Part shown: piece by piece, positions 8,253 through 16,925 of the stretch
Position numbering within the stretch: the first letter of the stretch is position 1
How the letters are laid out: every line of letters begins with the position of its first letter
Origin: Gammaproteobacteria bacterium
GTDB lineage: Bacteria; Pseudomonadota; Gammaproteobacteria; Coxiellales; Coxiellaceae
Assembly: GCA_013287505.1 (NCBI GenBank)
Contig: JABDDR010000005.1
Span: forward strand, 1-54,480
Direction of reading: 5' to 3'
DNA length: 54,480 nt
Translations under genes and position numbers: made by a program
The notes under the pieces: generated by a model
What the model was told of the DNA's origin: nothing
Seen by the model: only the letters and a program-made list of their open reading frames with translations
The model's database searches: none

Positions 8253-9521
8253 TTATAACAATAACGTTCTAATATCCGACAAACACTGCGATAAATATAC
8301 CGCAAATCGCGCACCTTCCGCGCCATCAATCACACGATGATCATACGACAATGATAATGGCAACATGAGTCGCGGCACAAATGTATCATTTTGATAAATG
8401 GGCTTTAATGCGGATTGTGAAACACCTAGAATTCCCACTTCAGGTGCATTAATAATCGGCGTAAATGCCGTGCCACCAATGCCACCTAAACTCGAAATAG
8501 AAAAACAACCGCCTTGCATTTCCATCATTGTTAACCCTTTTTCACGGGCTTTTGCGCTGATGGCTTCTAATTCTTTAGCCAAATCAAAAATACCTTTTTT
8601 ATCGACATCACGAATCACTGGCACGACCAAACCATTCGGCGTGTCGACAGCAACACCAATATGAAAATATTTTTTGAGAATTAATTGTTCGCCAGAAGCA
8701 TCGAGTGACGCATTAAAATTCGGGAATTTTCGGAGCGCAGACACAACTGCTTTCATGATGAAAACGAGTGGTGTTAATTTAAAGCCTTTTTTGATGGCTT
8801 TATTTTTATTTTCTTGACGGAATTGTTCAAGCTCGGTGATATCGGCTTCGATAAATTGCGTGATATGGGGAATGGTTACCCAATTGCGGTGTAAATTCGC
8901 GCCGGATATTTTTTTAATTTTTGATAAAGGCAATGATTCAATCGTGCCGAATTTTGAAAAATCAACGACGGGTAATGGCAATACAGAAAAGCCTGCATTT
9001 CCGGTATTTCCGCGAGATAAATAATTTTTAATATCGTCTTTGGTGATGCGATTTTTTTCGCCGGTGCCTTTGATTTTTGAAAGATCGATATCGAGTTCGT
9101 GGGCGATTCTGCGAATGGAAGGACTGGCGTGAGCTTCGCGACTTTCGCTTGCTTTTGCTTCCGGCACCCTATTATTTTCAATGCTGGTAGATAATGGTGC
9201 ATCTGCATTACTTACTTTTGTTTCAGACTTTTTATCAGGCTGTGCAGTAGGCGCTGTGGTGGATTTTTTTTCTGGCGCTTCACTCGCACTTCCACTCACC
9301 GTACAAATCACCGTTCCTTCAGAAACTTTATCGCCCACTTTAATTGAAATTGATTCTACAACGCCCGCCTCTGTCGATGGAATATCCATGCTCGCTTTGT
9401 CACCTTCGAGCGTTGCCAAAGGTGTATCAATTGCGATGGTATCGCCGACTTTAATTAATACTGCAATGACATCGACTTGATTCGCTGTGCCGATGTCGGG
9501 GATTTTAATTTGTTTACTCAT
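8253..9521 (-). CDS. aceF: dihydrolipoamide acetyltransferase of pyruvate dehydrogenase (E2)
   Basis: 422 residues with one lipoyl domain (TLEGDKASMDIPS, lipoyl lysine at 42). A Pro/Ala/Ser/Glu-rich linker follows, then a peripheral subunit-binding domain (SPSIRRIAHELDIDL..GEKNRITKDDI, about 131-167) and the acyltransferase domain ending SYDHRVIDGAEGARF with the catalytic His and Asp. E2 passes acetyl groups from E1 to CoA and forms the core of the complex. The enterobacterial enzyme has three lipoyl domains, so this is a short single-domain form. AGGA precedes the ATG. It is the middle gene of the operon. Confidence 0.97.
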   Translation of the reverse strand: MSKQIKIPDIGTANQVDVIAVLIKVGDTIAIDTPLATLEGDKASMDIPSTEAGVVESISIKVGDKVSEGTVICTVSGSASEAPEKKSTTAPTAQPDKKSETKVSNADAPLSTSIENNRVPEAKASESREAHASPSIRRIAHELDIDLSKIKGTGEKNRITKDDIKNYLSRGNTGNAGFSVLPLPVVDFSKFGTIESLPLSKIKKISGANLHRNWVTIPHITQFIEADITELEQFRQENKNKAIKKGFKLTPLVFIMKAVVSALRKFPNFNASLDASGEQLILKKYFHIGVAVDTPNGLVVPVIRDVDKKGIFDLAKELEAISAKAREKGLTMMEMQGGCFSISSLGGIGGTAFTPIINAPEVGILGVSQSALKPIYQNDTFVPRLMLPLSLSYDHRVIDGAEGARFAVYLSQCLSDIRTLLL

Positions 9522-9564
9522 AAAATATTCCTAAAGAATAAAACATTCAGCTTCGCATCTCGAT

Positions 9565-9592
9565 CAGAGACGCGATAAATCGACGTCTCTAC
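9565..9592. repeat. family A palindrome at the aceE stop codon
   Basis: Contains AGAGACGCGATAAAT followed by CGACGTCTCT (9566-9590), an imperfect palindrome. Read on the minus strand it begins GTAGAGACG, and that TAG (9591 to 9589) is the aceE stop codon. The same edge supplies the stop of adk and trmD elsewhere in the window. It lies in the gap between aceE and aceF. Confidence 0.88.
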
Positions 9593-12258
9593 ACTGTAAT
9601 CGGTTCTGCACGATTCGCATCAATATTTAATTTTTGTCGTGCCGCTATTATTTCTGGTTGATTTAATTTTCCTTCGATAAATAAAGCATATAAAGCGGTG
9701 TATGCAATCATTTTGGCGTCCACTTCAAAAAAATCGCGCAATGCTTCACGCGTGTCGCTGCGACCAAAACCGTCGGTGCCGAGCACATAATAGGGCGCAT
9801 GAATGGCGGGAGCAATTTGATTGGCGTTCATTTTTAAATAATCGGTTGCGGCGATCACGGGCGCTGTATTATTTTCTAAACATTTTTCGACGTAACATAG
9901 CTTAGGTTTATCGGTGGGATGCAATCGATTGCAACGATCAGTCGTTTCCATGTCTTTGCGGAGTTCGTTAAAGCTGGTGACACTCCAAATATTGGCGCTG
10001 ACTTTAAATTCTTTTTGTAATATTTCTGAGGCTTTAATCACTTCATTTAAAATCGTACCCGAACCAAGCAGGTTCACACTCACATTCCCGCTCACACTGA
10101 ATGAATACATGCCTTTGAGAATACCCTGCTCAGCACCGTCAGGCATTTTTGAATGATGGTAATTTTCATTCATGAGATTAATATAATAAAAAACATTTTC
10201 TTGATTGTCGTACATACGACGTAAGCCATCTTGCACAATTACCGCTAATTCATACGCAAAAGCGGGATCATACGTCACACAATTGGGCACCATGCCAAAC
10301 ATAATATAATTATGGCCATCTTGATGCTGTAGACCTTCGCCTGCTAATGTGGTGCGGCCTGCCGTTGCGCCCAAAATAAATCCGCGTGCGCACATATCAC
10401 CCGATGCCCATACCAAATCACCAAAACGCTGAAAACCAAACATCGAATAATAAATATAAAACGGAATCATTGGCACATGATTCGACGAATAAGACGTTGC
10501 TGCGGCAATCCACGCTGACATCGCCCCCGCTTCCGAAATGCCTTCTTGCAATAATTGTCCGCTTGAGTCTTCGCGATAATACATCAATTGTTTTTTATCT
10601 TCAGGTTGATAAAGTTGACCGAGCGGCGAATAAATACCAATTTGTCGAAACAATCCTTCCATCCCAAATGTGCGCGATTCATCGGCCACAATCGGTACGA
10701 TACGCTCTTTGATATGCGGATCTTTCAACAATACTGACAAAATACGCACATATGCCATTGTTGTAGAAATTTCACGATCACCAAAACCCTCTAAAATAGG
10801 CTGAAAAGTCGATAATGCAGGCACCATTAATTTTTCACAAGCAGGATAACGCGCAGGCAATGAGCCACCCAATTTTTCACGTTGGGATTTTAAAAATTGC
10901 ATTTCAGGCGAATTTTTTTCAGGCTTGTAATAATTTAATTTTTCAATATCTGTCTCTGATAAATTTAAATGAAAGCGATCGTGAAAAAATTTTATTTCTT
11001 CGGGCGGTATTTTTTTTGTTTGATGCGCGACATTTAATGCTTCACCACTTTTACCCATGCCAAAACCTTTGACGGTTTTTGCTAGGATAACAGTAGGTTT
11101 GTTGCTACTTGCAACAGCAGCAGCATACGCAGCATAGACTTTTTGTGGATCATGTCCGCCATCTAATAATTGCGCTTTTAATTGTTCATCTGACAAATCA
11201 GATACCAGTGCCAATAATTCAGGTGATGTGCCAAAGAAATGTTCGCGAATATAAGCGCCATCGCCCCCGGATAATTTTTGAAATTCACCGTCGACCAATT
11301 CACTGATGCGTTTTGCAATTAATCCTGACGTGTCTTTTTCAAATAAAGCATCCCAACCACCGCCCCAAACCACTTTAATCACATTCCAACCGGCGCCACG
11401 AAAAACGCCTTCGTATTCCTGAATGATTTGACCGTTACCCCACACAGGGCCATCGAGTCGTTGTAAATTACAATTAATCACAAAAATTAAATTATTGAGC
11501 TGTTCGCGCGCAGCAATATTTAATGCACCCAATGATTCGGGTTCACCTAATTCACCATCACCACAGAAAATCCATACGCGACGGTTTTCTGTATTCGCAA
11601 GTCCGCGACGCTGTAAGTATTTTAAAAAGCTGGCTTGATAAATCGCCATCAAGGGACCAAGACCCATAGACACAGTTGGGAATTGCCAAAAATCAGGCAT
11701 TAACCACGGATGCGGATAGGATGAAATGCCGTCTTTGGAAAACTCTTGACGGAAACCATCGAGTTGTTTGCCCGTGAGCCGTCCTTCTAAATAGGCGCGC
11801 GCATAAATACCGGGCGAGGAATGTCCTTGGAAATAAATTAAATCACCTTCATGATCATTTGATCGGGCATGAAAAAAATACTGAAAACCAATTTCAAATA
11901 AAGTGGCGATCGAACCAAAACTGGCAATATGACCACCCAACTCTGACGATATTTTACCGGCACGCATCACCATCGCCGTCGCATTCCAGCGCATATAATT
12001 GGTTAATTTTTCAAATAAGGGAATATCTTCCGCCGGCATGACGGCTTCAAGATTTTTAGGAATGGTATTGATTAATGGCGTATTAATACTATCGGCAGCG
12101 GATAAGCTGCGTGAATTCGCATATGCCATCAACGTTTTTAATAGAAACTGAGCGCGATCCGTTCCTTCAAATTCAAGCACAGAATCCAGGGCATCCTTCC
12201 ATTCTTGTGTCTCTTGCGGATCACAATCCTGATGAAGAAATTGCTGTGGATCACTCAT
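9589..12258 (-). CDS. aceE: pyruvate dehydrogenase E1 component (homodimeric type)
   Basis: 889 residues, the usual length of the homodimeric E1 of proteobacteria. Diagnostic blocks include GHIASFGSIATLFEIGF, YFQGHSSPGIYARAYLEGRL, the thiamine diphosphate motif WIFCGDGELGEPESLGAL..FVINCNLQRLDG, and VKGFGMGKSGEALN. It decarboxylates pyruvate with thiamine diphosphate and acetylates the lipoyl group of AceF. The ATG at 12258 has AAGGAATCC upstream. The stop codon is part of a family A palindromic repeat. It is the first gene of the aceE-aceF-lpdA operon. Confidence 0.98.
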   Translation of the reverse strand: MSDPQQFLHQDCDPQETQEWKDALDSVLEFEGTDRAQFLLKTLMAYANSRSLSAADSINTPLINTIPKNLEAVMPAEDIPLFEKLTNYMRWNATAMVMRAGKISSELGGHIASFGSIATLFEIGFQYFFHARSNDHEGDLIYFQGHSSPGIYARAYLEGRLTGKQLDGFRQEFSKDGISSYPHPWLMPDFWQFPTVSMGLGPLMAIYQASFLKYLQRRGLANTENRRVWIFCGDGELGEPESLGALNIAAREQLNNLIFVINCNLQRLDGPVWGNGQIIQEYEGVFRGAGWNVIKVVWGGGWDALFEKDTSGLIAKRISELVDGEFQKLSGGDGAYIREHFFGTSPELLALVSDLSDEQLKAQLLDGGHDPQKVYAAYAAAVASSNKPTVILAKTVKGFGMGKSGEALNVAHQTKKIPPEEIKFFHDRFHLNLSETDIEKLNYYKPEKNSPEMQFLKSQREKLGGSLPARYPACEKLMVPALSTFQPILEGFGDREISTTMAYVRILSVLLKDPHIKERIVPIVADESRTFGMEGLFRQIGIYSPLGQLYQPEDKKQLMYYREDSSGQLLQEGISEAGAMSAWIAAATSYSSNHVPMIPFYIYYSMFGFQRFGDLVWASGDMCARGFILGATAGRTTLAGEGLQHQDGHNYIMFGMVPNCVTYDPAFAYELAVIVQDGLRRMYDNQENVFYYINLMNENYHHSKMPDGAEQGILKGMYSFSVSGNVSVNLLGSGTILNEVIKASEILQKEFKVSANIWSVTSFNELRKDMETTDRCNRLHPTDKPKLCYVEKCLENNTAPVIAATDYLKMNANQIAPAIHAPYYVLGTDGFGRSDTREALRDFFEVDAKMIAYTALYALFIEGKLNQPEIIAARQKLNIDANRAEPITV

Positions 12259-12283
12259 GGGATTCCTTACTTATTAAATAAGC

Positions 12284-12312
12284 TGACCATTTCAATAATA
12301 GCATGATGGTCA
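12284..12312. promoter_or_regulatory. inverted repeat upstream of aceE
   Basis: TGACCAT at 12284-12290 and ATGGTCA at 12306-12312 are perfect 7-bp arms separated by 15 bp, 26 bp upstream of the aceE start. The position suits an operator for the pyruvate dehydrogenase operon. It does not match the enterobacterial PdhR site (AATTGGTnnnACCAATT), so any regulator is unknown. Confidence 0.35.
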
Positions 12313-12389
12313 TATTTTATGCACGACGGTTGATTCTGATTATGCGGTTGAAAGATAGCATGAAATAGGGTGTGCGCCAATCTTTGGTA

Positions 12390-13205
12390 TTACGGTGTAG
12401 GTATGGGTGTGGGGGATTGTGCATCTTCCACGTTCACCGCAGTATGTTCAACTGTGCCATATTCATTATGCTGTTCGGCGGCGCCAAGAAGACCCTCTTG
12501 TTGGGGGATCGTCTGCTTGTTACAGCAAGCTCGCGCAAGCTTGTGGATTCCCGAAAACACCAATGGGACGGCTACTACCGCTAGAAGAATCATTAAAAAT
12601 ATAAAATCCAAATTCTTTTTTATAACCGCAGGATCAGAAAAGCATTTCAACCATGTTAATGTTTCACCAACACCATACATCAAGCTGCCGTCATGAAGAG
12701 CCACCGCTTCGTTTGTTGTCGCATGATTATGCAAACCATAAAGCGCTTTCTGTAATATCTTACTCCATGGACTGTTGTTGTCACAGGTAGAACCACCCAA
12801 TGTACTGTTCACAGCACCGATTTGACCTGGAGCTCCGCATAAATACAATGCTAACCGAAAATATTCGAAAGCGTTTATTGCAGAGGTAGAATAATTAGAA
12901 CCGTTTATGACAAAAGCGGGATGAGTAGGATTGGGGGCTGGGATTTGAGTATTGCATTTCATAAACTGTACAGATGCCGCGTTCGGATTGCTTAAAAGAC
13001 CAGAACAGTAGAAAAAACAAAGCGCTTCTGGTTCTGAGGAAAATGGCGTATTTACACCTTTGGTGTCTAACAAGTGCGGAATAAATGGATCAGCAGGTTT
13101 AATAACAGTAACAGTGGCTCGTAGTGATTCATAAAAACCCGCGATAGATGCAAAACCAAACAAAAAATATAGAGCGGATATCACGCAGTCATTTTTGCGA
13201 CTCAT
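12390..13205 (-). CDS. two-helix membrane protein with Cys-rich middle, family unknown
   Basis: 271 residues. A hydrophobic segment near the N-terminus (VISALYFLFGFASIAGF) and a second one near residue 210 (FIFLMILLAVVAVPLVF) bracket a loop of about 180 residues holding cysteines, Asn-rich stretches and possible disulphides. After the second helix come CC (RACCNK) and a tail ending VNVEDAQSPTPIPTP. I do not recognise the family. The hairpin topology would put the large loop in the periplasm or, if secreted, between membranes. It is an orphan upstream of and divergent from marC; an effector role is speculation. Confidence 0.6.
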   Translation of the reverse strand: MSRKNDCVISALYFLFGFASIAGFYESLRATVTVIKPADPFIPHLLDTKGVNTPFSSEPEALCFFYCSGLLSNPNAASVQFMKCNTQIPAPNPTHPAFVINGSNYSTSAINAFEYFRLALYLCGAPGQIGAVNSTLGGSTCDNNSPWSKILQKALYGLHNHATTNEAVALHDGSLMYGVGETLTWLKCFSDPAVIKKNLDFIFLMILLAVVAVPLVFSGIHKLARACCNKQTIPQQEGLLGAAEQHNEYGTVEHTAVNVEDAQSPTPIPTP

Positions 13206-13336
13206 TTTTATCTCGTATTGATTATTGTTGTCACAAGTATATCGATCTTTTCTTAAAAAAAAATAGGGTGTGTGCAGCAGTGTATTAGCAGTGTAAGATT
13301 GAACATGAGCTATGAATATTTATTTGGGATAATTGT

Positions 13337-13966
13337 ATGTTAATCAACTATTTTCTTTATGCCTTCATTGCCTTGTTTCCCATGGTGAATCCCATCGCCA
13401 TGTCATCGGCCTTTTTTAGCCTGACGAAATATACAACTGATGCGAATCGTAAAAAATTGGCAACGTTGGTAACGCTCTATGGCAGCGCATTATTGTTGGG
13501 CACGCTATTAATCGGCCCCTATTTGTTGCGCTTTTTTGGTTTGCAAGCGGCGGATATTCGCGTTGCAGGCGGGTTAGTTGTTTTTTCCATTGCATGGCGG
13601 ATGTTAAATCCACCGGAAGAAAAAAAACCCAAAGAACCTAATGGCGATGACATTATGTCACTGGCATTTTTTCCATTAACCATGCCGCTCACCGCGGGCG
13701 CCGGCAGCATTGCCATTACGATTGCGTTGGCAACGCAAGCGCATCAAGCAAGCAATATGATTGACCGCTATATTGGTATCGCATTGGCAATTATTGCGAT
13801 TTTTGTTTTGGTATTTTTTTGTTATCGCTATGCGGCGACTATTTTTAAAGTGTTGGGGAAAACCGGCAGCACTATGGTGTCGGCTTTATCTGCTTTTATT
13901 TTATTGGCAATTGGTGTGTCGGTAATTTGGAGTGGTGTTCAGTTGTTTATTGAGGGAATAAAATAA
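13337..13966 (+). CDS. MarC/UPF0056 family integral membrane protein
   Basis: 209 residues with six predicted membrane helices. Typical MarC/YchE/YhgN blocks are LFPMVNPIAMSSAFFSLT at the start and AFFPLTMPLTAGAGSIAI in the middle. The family is called NAAT or UPF0056; its transport substrate is not settled and the old link with antibiotic resistance is not supported. Codons look like the neighbours'. It converges on ampE, with a large hairpin repeat in the 115-bp gap. Confidence 0.88.
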   Translation: MLINYFLYAFIALFPMVNPIAMSSAFFSLTKYTTDANRKKLATLVTLYGSALLLGTLLIGPYLLRFFGLQAADIRVAGGLVVFSIAWRMLNPPEEKKPKEPNGDDIMSLAFFPLTMPLTAGAGSIAITIALATQAHQASNMIDRYIGIALAIIAIFVLVFFCYRYAATIFKVLGKTGSTMVSALSAFILLAIGVSVIWSGVQLFIEGIK

Positions 13967-13971
13967 AGTCC

Positions 13972-14080
13972 TCTGCAAAACGCACACCCTGCCGGGTGTG
14001 CTACTGTAGATCTTCGCAACAAGCACTGCGCTAAAATCGAGGCGCCACGGAAGCACACCCGGCAGGGTGTGCGTTTGCAG
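13972..14080. repeat. family D inverted repeat between marC and ampE
   Basis: Left arm at 13972-14001 and right arm at 14052-14080 are inverted copies with one extra A in the left arm. Each arm is itself a hairpin, GCACACCC-TGCC-GGGTGTGC. The spacer contains GAGGCGCCACGGAAGC, which recurs in altered form at 24140-24186 as CGAAGCGCCACAGAAGC. So this is a mobile-type REP doublet. It sits between convergent genes and can also act as a two-way transcription stop (inference). Confidence 0.88.
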
Positions 14081-14081
14081 A

Positions 14082-14795
14082 TCACCCAATCCAACCACCC
14101 ACAGTAATCAACGCCATAATCACTAACCATATTAATAGTGCACGACGAACCAAAGACATCACATCCGAATCAGATTCCAATGCTGATTCCCCAAAGATCA
14201 CCACTTGATTTTGACTATCAGACACACTTTGAAACAACTCCCTCATCCATACTTTAATAACTGATCCAAAATTACCGGCCAATGCAAATGTTAAACCCAA
14301 CACACGAATCGGCACCCAATCAAGCACGCCCTGCGTTAATATAAAATATTTGTGAGCGGGTAATTGCGCGCGCAATGTGGCAACAACAACATAAATCACC
14401 AAACCAACCGGCCCCAAAACAAAATACCACAGCAATGGCGCAAATATCTTTTGATAACTATCTAATAATAAATCAGCGTGAGGTATTTCAGTGGTAGGCG
14501 TCTTCTTTAGAATAGTCACATCAACGCAATACCACAGTAACAAAAGACTCAAGATTAAATATCCCACGTGCCCTAAGGTGTGATACACAATCGTGAAAAG
14601 CAAACTCATGACAATGACGATGGGCAATACCAATAATAATACGGTAAAAAATCCATGTCCCGATGCAAGTTTTGAGAATTTGTCATTCATCATCCATTGA
14701 GTGTATTTTCCGGCCCAATGGAATGTATATAGCGCGCTGCTCAAATTTAAAAACCACTGCGTGCTCAGGCACGCCAAAATGACAATGAATGACAT
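14082..14795 (-). CDS. ampE: AmpE-like inner-membrane protein
   Basis: About 237 residues from the ATG at 14795, which has GGGAGAG about 7 bases upstream; upstream in-frame codons belong to other DNA. The start MSFIVILACLSTQWFLNLS and WAGKYTQWM resemble AmpE, and the later HKYFILTQGVLDWVPIRVLGLTFALAGNF is characteristic. AmpE has four membrane helices and is a putative sensor linked with AmpD and beta-lactamase induction; its exact role is unproven. No ampD is adjacent. The gene ends 2 bp from the family D repeat. Confidence 0.82.
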   Translation of the reverse strand: MSFIVILACLSTQWFLNLSSALYTFHWAGKYTQWMMNDKFSKLASGHGFFTVLLLVLPIVIVMSLLFTIVYHTLGHVGYLILSLLLLWYCVDVTILKKTPTTEIPHADLLLDSYQKIFAPLLWYFVLGPVGLVIYVVVATLRAQLPAHKYFILTQGVLDWVPIRVLGLTFALAGNFGSVIKVWMRELFQSVSDSQNQVVIFGESALESDSDVMSLVRRALLIWLVIMALITVGGWIG

Positions 14796-14820
14796 ATATT
14801 CTCTCCCTTGAAAAAAAATC

Positions 14821-15318
14821 TTACTCTTTCGAGTTTGTTTCCAATTTATCGATGCGATGCCAGATGACTGTTTTGCCAAACAAAGGAACACCTACATAAC
14901 CACGCACTTTCAATGCTTGTCCGCCGTTAATTACCTGCATATTGGAATGATACACGTCACCGTTGCGAGGATCCAGAATCGTACCCTGCGAACAATATCC
15001 TGCTTGGCAAATCATATGTTGAACGATGGTTAACCCCAGAATCGGTTTATTTTTTTGGTCACCTTTGCATTTTAAGCAAAGTACCTGAGCATTATTGCTG
15101 GATGGCGAAAAAATTTTTACGATTTTACCAATATAAAATTGTCCTGCGGGTTCTATTTGGATTACCGAAGAAGGTTTATGTGTTTTACCATCGATCGTTT
15201 GCCAATATCCTGCCACGGATTGCGCGTTTGATTGTCCCGCTGCGAAAACAAATGGTGAAAACACAACAAAAAATAAACCGGTCCCAATTAATTTAATTAA
15301 AAAATTTACTCTTAACAT
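14821..15318 (-). CDS. DUF2147 secreted protein
   Basis: 165 residues with a Sec signal peptide (FLIKLIGTGLFFVVFSPFVFAAG). The mature domain has GYWQTIDGKTHKPSSVIQI, then FYIGKIVKIF, a CLKCKGDQKNKPILGL segment, GTILDPRNGDVY and LKVRGYVGVPLFGKTVIWHRI. This order is typical of DUF2147 (PF09917), a periplasmic beta-barrel of unknown function. It lies 25 bp upstream of ampE and probably shares its mRNA. Confidence 0.85.
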   Translation of the reverse strand: MLRVNFLIKLIGTGLFFVVFSPFVFAAGQSNAQSVAGYWQTIDGKTHKPSSVIQIEPAGQFYIGKIVKIFSPSSNNAQVLCLKCKGDQKNKPILGLTIVQHMICQAGYCSQGTILDPRNGDVYHSNMQVINGGQALKVRGYVGVPLFGKTVIWHRIDKLETNSKE

Positions 15319-15430
15319 CCTATTTCACTCCTAAATTAATAAAAAATGCCCCATAAACACTATCACACACACAAAAATATTCAAAAAAATGATTAAAAAC
15401 ACAAAAATCGATAAAAAATGATCAAAAAGT

Positions 15431-15458
15431 TTGATCTTATTGATTTTCATTGTAAAAT
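15431..15458 (+). promoter_or_regulatory. candidate promoter of the histone-like gene
   Basis: TTGATC (15431-15436) and TAAAAT (15453-15458) are separated by 16 bp, giving a transcript start about 35 bases before the ATG. The surrounding 180 bp is very AT-rich. Assigned by consensus only. Confidence 0.45.
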
Positions 15459-15501
15459 AAAAGTGTCGTTTTTTTAAACTAAAATTTTAGGGAGAAATAG
15501 A

Positions 15502-15672
15502 ATGCCAGCAAAAAAACGCAAAACAGCAAAAAAAGCAAAAACTACAAAAAAAGTAGTTAAGAAAGCAAAAAAAGCAAAGAAAGCAAAAAAAGCACCTGCT
15601 AAAAGAAAAGCTGCAAAGAAAAAAACTGCAGGTAAAAAACGCAGAGGCCGTCCAGCAAAAGCTAAGAAGTAA
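15502..15672 (+). CDS. histone H1-like Lys/Ala-rich nucleoid protein with AT-hook-like tail
   Basis: Only 56 residues, so easily missed. It starts MPAKKRKTAKKAKTTKK and ends KKRRGRPAKAKK before TAA. More than half of the residues are lysine or arginine, most of the rest alanine and threonine, with no acidic residue. This is like the H1/Hc1-type proteins of Chlamydia and Coxiella (Hq1), which compact DNA. The GRP core flanked by basic residues resembles an AT-hook. GGGAGA lies upstream of the ATG and a good terminator follows, so it is a single-gene unit. Binding to DNA is inferred from composition. Confidence 0.88.
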   Translation: MPAKKRKTAKKAKTTKKVVKKAKKAKKAKKAPAKRKAAKKKTAGKKRRGRPAKAKK

Positions 15673-15689
15673 TTAACAGCTGATGCTTG

Positions 15690-15725
15690 AAAAGCCGCTC
15701 AGTGGTTCTCACTAGCGGCTTTTTT
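15690..15725 (+). terminator. rho-independent terminator after the histone-like gene
   Basis: AAAAGCCGCTCAGTG and CACTAGCGGCTTTTT form a long stem with one bulged C and a 5-base loop, followed by TTTTTGTTTTT. It begins 18 bp after the stop codon. Confidence 0.9.
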
Positions 15726-15804
15726 GTTTTTAAGGAGTTAAGGATTCACCTTCGCTGTCGCTCGGTTTCTGAATATATAGTGCGAGGTATACTCACACTA
15801 ACAC

Positions 15805-16125
15805 TCACAACGCCTTCGCTTGATCCACCAATTCTGTCAGCGCGGTCGCAGATAACAAACCCGATTCCGCATATACGATCGCACGATTTTTAATAATCAT
15901 CACAAAGGGCACCGATCGCACCGCAAATTCTTCCGCCAACGCTTTTTCATTTTCAATATTCACACTCGCAAAAACCACATCGGGATAAGCCGTTGCAACC
16001 GTCGACATAATATTGCCAAATGTTTTGCATGGGCCGCACCATTGCGCCCAAAAATCAATAACCAATATATTATGTGATTCAATCAGTTGGTCGAAGTTGG
16101 CGGAGGTGAGTTCTTGGATTGGCAT
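15805..16125 (-). CDS. thioredoxin family protein
   Basis: 106 residues, the length of a classic thioredoxin. The active site WAQWCGPCK lies at about 26-34, and the cis-proline loop reads VRSVPFVMI. It reduces protein disulphides in the cytosol with NADPH via thioredoxin reductase. Sequence away from the active site is divergent, so it may be a second thioredoxin and not the main TrxA. It lies downstream of adk, separated by a family A repeat doublet. Confidence 0.9.
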   Translation of the reverse strand: MPIQELTSANFDQLIESHNILVIDFWAQWCGPCKTFGNIMSTVATAYPDVVFASVNIENEKALAEEFAVRSVPFVMIIKNRAIVYAESGLLSATALTELVDQAKAL

Positions 16126-16148
16126 GTTGATACTCCTGTCATGTTATC

Positions 16149-16219
16149 GTAGAGACGTCGATTCATCGCGTCTCTGATCTTTGGCCATGCATCTGAGACG
16201 CGATGAATCGCGTCTCTAC
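16149..16219. repeat. family A inverted doublet at the adk stop codon
   Basis: Two copies of the palindrome (16151-16175 and 16194-16217) lie in opposite orientation around an 18-bp spacer, so the whole reads GTAGAGACG..CGTCTCTAC. The TAG at the adk side (16218 to 16216 on the minus strand) is the adk stop codon. Inverted pairs of this kind resemble REPINs. A second doublet lies at 28171-28309. Confidence 0.9.
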
Positions 16220-16875
16220 TTGATAGCGTGCAATATCCGTTGTTGCACGTCACTCGGCGTTCCAATACCATCGACGGAATGAAACTTCGGCGCATCACTA
16301 TCACCGCTATTGCTCCAATCCCGATAATATTTTAATAACGGTTGTGTTTGTTCATGATAAATCATCAATCGTTTCCGCACAGTGTCCTCGTGATCATCGA
16401 GTCGCGCTATTAACGGCTCATTCGTCACATCATCCACGCCTGCATTTTTAGGCGGATTAAAAATGTGATGATAAACACGGCCTGATGCGGCATGCACCAA
16501 TCGTCCGCTCATCCGCAAAATAATATCCTCATCCGGAACAAAGATATTAATCACATGATCTAATCGCACTTTTTGATGTCGCAATGCATCGGCTTGTGCA
16601 ATCGTGCGGGGAAACCCATCAAATAAAAATCCATGACGACAATCGGCTTTTGTAATACGCTCTTTCACCAAATCAATAATAATATCATCGGAAACCAATG
16701 CGCCCGCATCAACCGCTTGTTTCACGGTTTGTCCAAGCGGTGTGTTATCTCTCATCGCAGCGCGTAACATATCGCCCGTAGAAATTTGAACGATGTGAAA
16801 ATGTGACACCAAAAGCTGCGCCTGTGTTCCTTTGCCAGCACCGGGTGGCCCTAATAACATGAGTCGTGTATTCAA
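16216..16875 (-). CDS. adk: adenylate kinase
   Basis: 219 residues. The N-terminus MNTRLMLLGPPGAGKGTQAQ carries the P-loop. ISTGDMLRAAMRDNTPLG follows, then DGFPRTIAQADAL, and the LID domain begins GRLVHAASGRVYHHIFNPPK. No zinc cysteines are present, as in other gammaproteobacterial long-form enzymes. It interconverts AMP, ADP and ATP in the cytosol. Its stop codon is the TAG at the edge of a family A palindrome. Confidence 0.97.
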   Translation of the reverse strand: MNTRLMLLGPPGAGKGTQAQLLVSHFHIVQISTGDMLRAAMRDNTPLGQTVKQAVDAGALVSDDIIIDLVKERITKADCRHGFLFDGFPRTIAQADALRHQKVRLDHVINIFVPDEDIILRMSGRLVHAASGRVYHHIFNPPKNAGVDDVTNEPLIARLDDHEDTVRKRLMIYHEQTQPLLKYYRDWSNSGDSDAPKFHSVDGIGTPSDVQQRILHAIK

Positions 16876-16925
16876 GATTTACCCCAACCTACTTGTAATG
16901 GGCGTAATGTAACATGAACCCTGCT

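Noticed and set aside
10386-10712. Open frames antisense to aceE
   Set aside because: Shadow frames of a highly conserved gene; composition not protein-like.
12259-12389. PdhR operator upstream of aceE
   Set aside because: No AATTGGTnnnACCAATT-like site. Only an unrelated 7-bp inverted repeat is present, listed as a weak operator.
16083-16304. 73-codon frame across the adk-thioredoxin gap
   Set aside because: Runs through the repeat doublet and the ends of two real genes; no support.
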